Shown one piece after another: positions 62,105 to 64,000 of a DNA stretch of 64,000 nucleotides; positions within the stretch are counted from its first letter, which is position 1, and each line of letters opens with the position of its first letter. Source of the DNA: Ichthyophis bannanicus (Eukaryota; Chordata; Amphibia; Gymnophiona; Ichthyophiidae); assembly GCA_033557465.1 (NCBI GenBank), contig CM066031.1, positions 1,233,839,312 to 1,233,903,311 on the forward strand, read 5' to 3'. A model generated the notes under the pieces. The model was not told the origin of the DNA and searched no databases. It saw only the letters and a program-made list of their open reading frames with translations. Position numbers and translations under genes: made by a program.

Positions 62105-64000
62105 CAAGTTAAATAGGATCGGCAATAAGGGGCAACCCTGCCTAGTCCCTTGATGGAGTGAAAAGGAGTTGGATAACAGGCCATCCACCAGGATACCAAC
62201 CTGGGGGGCGGAATAAAGGACCTGGATCAGTCGAATGAAAACCTCCCCAAACCCGAACCAATGTAAGACCCTAGATAGAAAGGTCCATTCAAGCCTGTCA
62301 AAGGCCTTTACAGCGTCTAAGGAGACCCCAACGACAGGAGAATCTAACTGCTCCGCTACAGATTCAAGAGCAATTGGGCGTTATCTTATGTTGCCCTACC
62401 AGCCATGAAGCCACACTGGTCAGGATGAATTAAGTCTGGAGTCACCTTTTTCAATCTATTTGCCAGGGCAGAGGCAAAGATCTTGTAATTGCATTTAAAA
62501 GTGAGATCGGTCTATAGTTCTCCACCTTGAGCGGATCTCTACCAGATTTCTCTAAAACCACAATTGTGGCCGCATTGAATCCACCCACAGTCGGTGCCTG
62601 CTCATAAAGAAGCTGATAATACCTAACCAGGTAGGGGAGTAAGTCTTCCTGAAACACCTGATAAAATTCGATAGGGAGTCCATCAGGGCCTGTTGCTTTC
62701 CTTTTCTTTGCGGATTTAAGGACAGCCTGAATTTCGTTCATAGAAATCTGCTCATCCAGCTCTATCACTTGTTGTGCAGAGAGATTGGGGATGTGGAATA
62801 CTTTCCAAAAAGTCACCACATTCTTTCTCATTGTCCCCACCTTCAGAAGAGTACAATCTGGACTAGAAAGACCTGAAGGCTTCCGCTATTTCATCGGTCT
62901 TGGTAAATAATTCTTGATGGTCCGACTGAATTGTGTCAATTTTAGATTTCTCGGCACGAGGTATCAAAGTTGATGCCAGAAGTCTGCCGGATTTGTTTTG
63001 CTCCCGATAGTACCTTGTCTTCTTAGCATGTGAAAGCTTCTCTGCTTCCGTGCTTAGTATGATGTTATATTGATATCTTAACTTTTGAAGGCGAAGCAGA
63101 ATGCAGGGATCTGATCTAGACCATAAAAGTCTCTTGCCTGCAATGATTTGATATTCAAGCTCCACCAATTTTGTTTTCCTTTGTCTCGCCACAATTATGG
63201 AGAAACTAGTAATCTTGGCCCAGATGGAGGCTTTGCAAGCCTCCCACCATGCCCAACCAGCCGTGTCTTCTGGGAGATTTACAGCAAAATATGCCTTAAT
63301 TGTGATTTTCATAGCTTCCCAAAAAGACAGATCTTCTAACAGAGATCTTTGAAAAAAACCACCCAGATCCCCTTGCAGGGACAGTCCCTGGTTTGATAGT
63401 TAAATGGATAGCGGCATGGTCCGATACAGTGATAGCCCCTATTTTTGTCTCCTCAACCGCTGTGACTAAGGACTTGGAAATTAAAAAGAAATCAATCCTG
63501 GAATGTGAACCATGCAGGAGAGAATAGAAAGTAAACTCCTTCTGAGAGGGATGGAACAACCGTCAGATGTCAACCAAATTCATCTCCTGGGCCATGGCCA
63601 CGACCACCGCAGTGGCACGACTTGGTCTGAGGGGCATGAATGGTTGCCGGTCTATCGGAGGATCCAACACCAAGTTGGAATCTCCCCCCAGAATGAGCTC
63701 ACAGGTTACAAATTAATGTATTTCCTCTGCGACCTTATGATAAAAGGATTTGGGCCATAGACATTCATTATGCCTAGTTTCCGCTTACCGATTTTTATGC
63801 GGGCCTTCATCTATCTCCCTCCAGGGTCAGCTCGGACCATATCAACAGCCGGCTATAGGGACTTCTTGACCAGAATTACTACCCCATTCTTCTTATGGCA
63901 GGTCTCAGCTAACTCTACCAGTACATATTGCCCGGCGCCCAGCTTTTTAGCTTCAGCTAGAGCCAGGTGAGTTTCTTGAATCAGGATAACATCCACCCCA
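62105..64000 (-). pseudogene. L1-type LINE, 5' half (endonuclease and RT N-part), runs off the window
   Basis: Minus strand from the window end: endonuclease words (GGDSNLVLDPPIDR near 63660, HSRIDFFLISKSLV, and the SDHAAIHL catalytic block near 63410), a linker (62863-63312), then RT (KATGPDGLPIEFYQ near 62690, VENYRPISLLN near 62500) and the PLLPILFNL block right at the junction. The CR1 insertion splits the RT; the frame continues at 56174 past the CAAGTTA duplication. The N-terminus and ORF1 lie outside the window. Confidence 0.88.

Overview
This window looks like intergenic DNA from a large vertebrate genome. I see no host gene. Almost everything recognisable is transposable element: CR1, L2 and L1-type LINEs, Penelope-like elements (PLEs), SCAN-type Gag Gypsy LTR elements, hAT and Harbinger-like DNA transposons, and a tRNA-derived SINE. 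The mixture suggests an amphibian, possibly a caecilian; this is inference from repeat content only.

Layout. 1-4,490: unique-looking DNA, a 127-bp hairpin MITE and two L2 fragments. 4,490-8,797: a nearly full CR1 with decayed ORF1 and ORF2. 8,800-16,135: one minus-strand L2 broken up by other insertions, including a coding-less PLE (10,716-12,572) with inverted ends and a 15-bp target duplication. 17,112-18,405: a CR1 whose reverse transcriptase is deleted. 18,440-19,960: a decayed minus-strand hAT/ZBED transposase. 20,137-44,693: a four-level nest. 44,735-48,785: two L2 ends, unique DNA and two small TAA-duplicating MITEs. 48,789-54,011: a 5.2-kb Harbinger-like composite holding tRNA-like tandem repeats. 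54,125-64,000: a minus-strand L1 interrupted by a CR1, itself interrupted by a 3.8-kb hAT that carries a 2-kb C-rich minisatellite and a 415-bp palindrome.

The central nest is the most interesting part. A PLE (15-bp duplication) was hit by Gypsy-1 (AGTA), which was hit by Gypsy-2 (AGGT), which was hit in antisense by Gypsy-3 (CCAC). Each insertion leaves the older element's reading frame continuous across one copy of the duplication. Gypsy-1 and Gypsy-2 encode Gag, protease, dUTPase, reverse transcriptase and RNase H but have no integrase. Gypsy-3 encodes Gag, protease and a complete-looking integrase in one open frame but has no reverse transcriptase or RNase H. All three share a related SCAN-like Gag, a TGGCGTAG primer site, a short intron-like leader just before gag, similar LTR tips and 4-bp duplications. 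In all three, pol runs in frame about 1 kb into the 3' LTR. I read them as complementary halves of a Gmr1-type retrotransposon that may depend on each other in trans. That is inference from one locus.

Both PLEs carry hammerhead-ribozyme-like folds in their inverted ends. Coordinates of decayed LINE boundaries are approximate (about 10-30 bp); LTR and duplication boundaries were read base by base.
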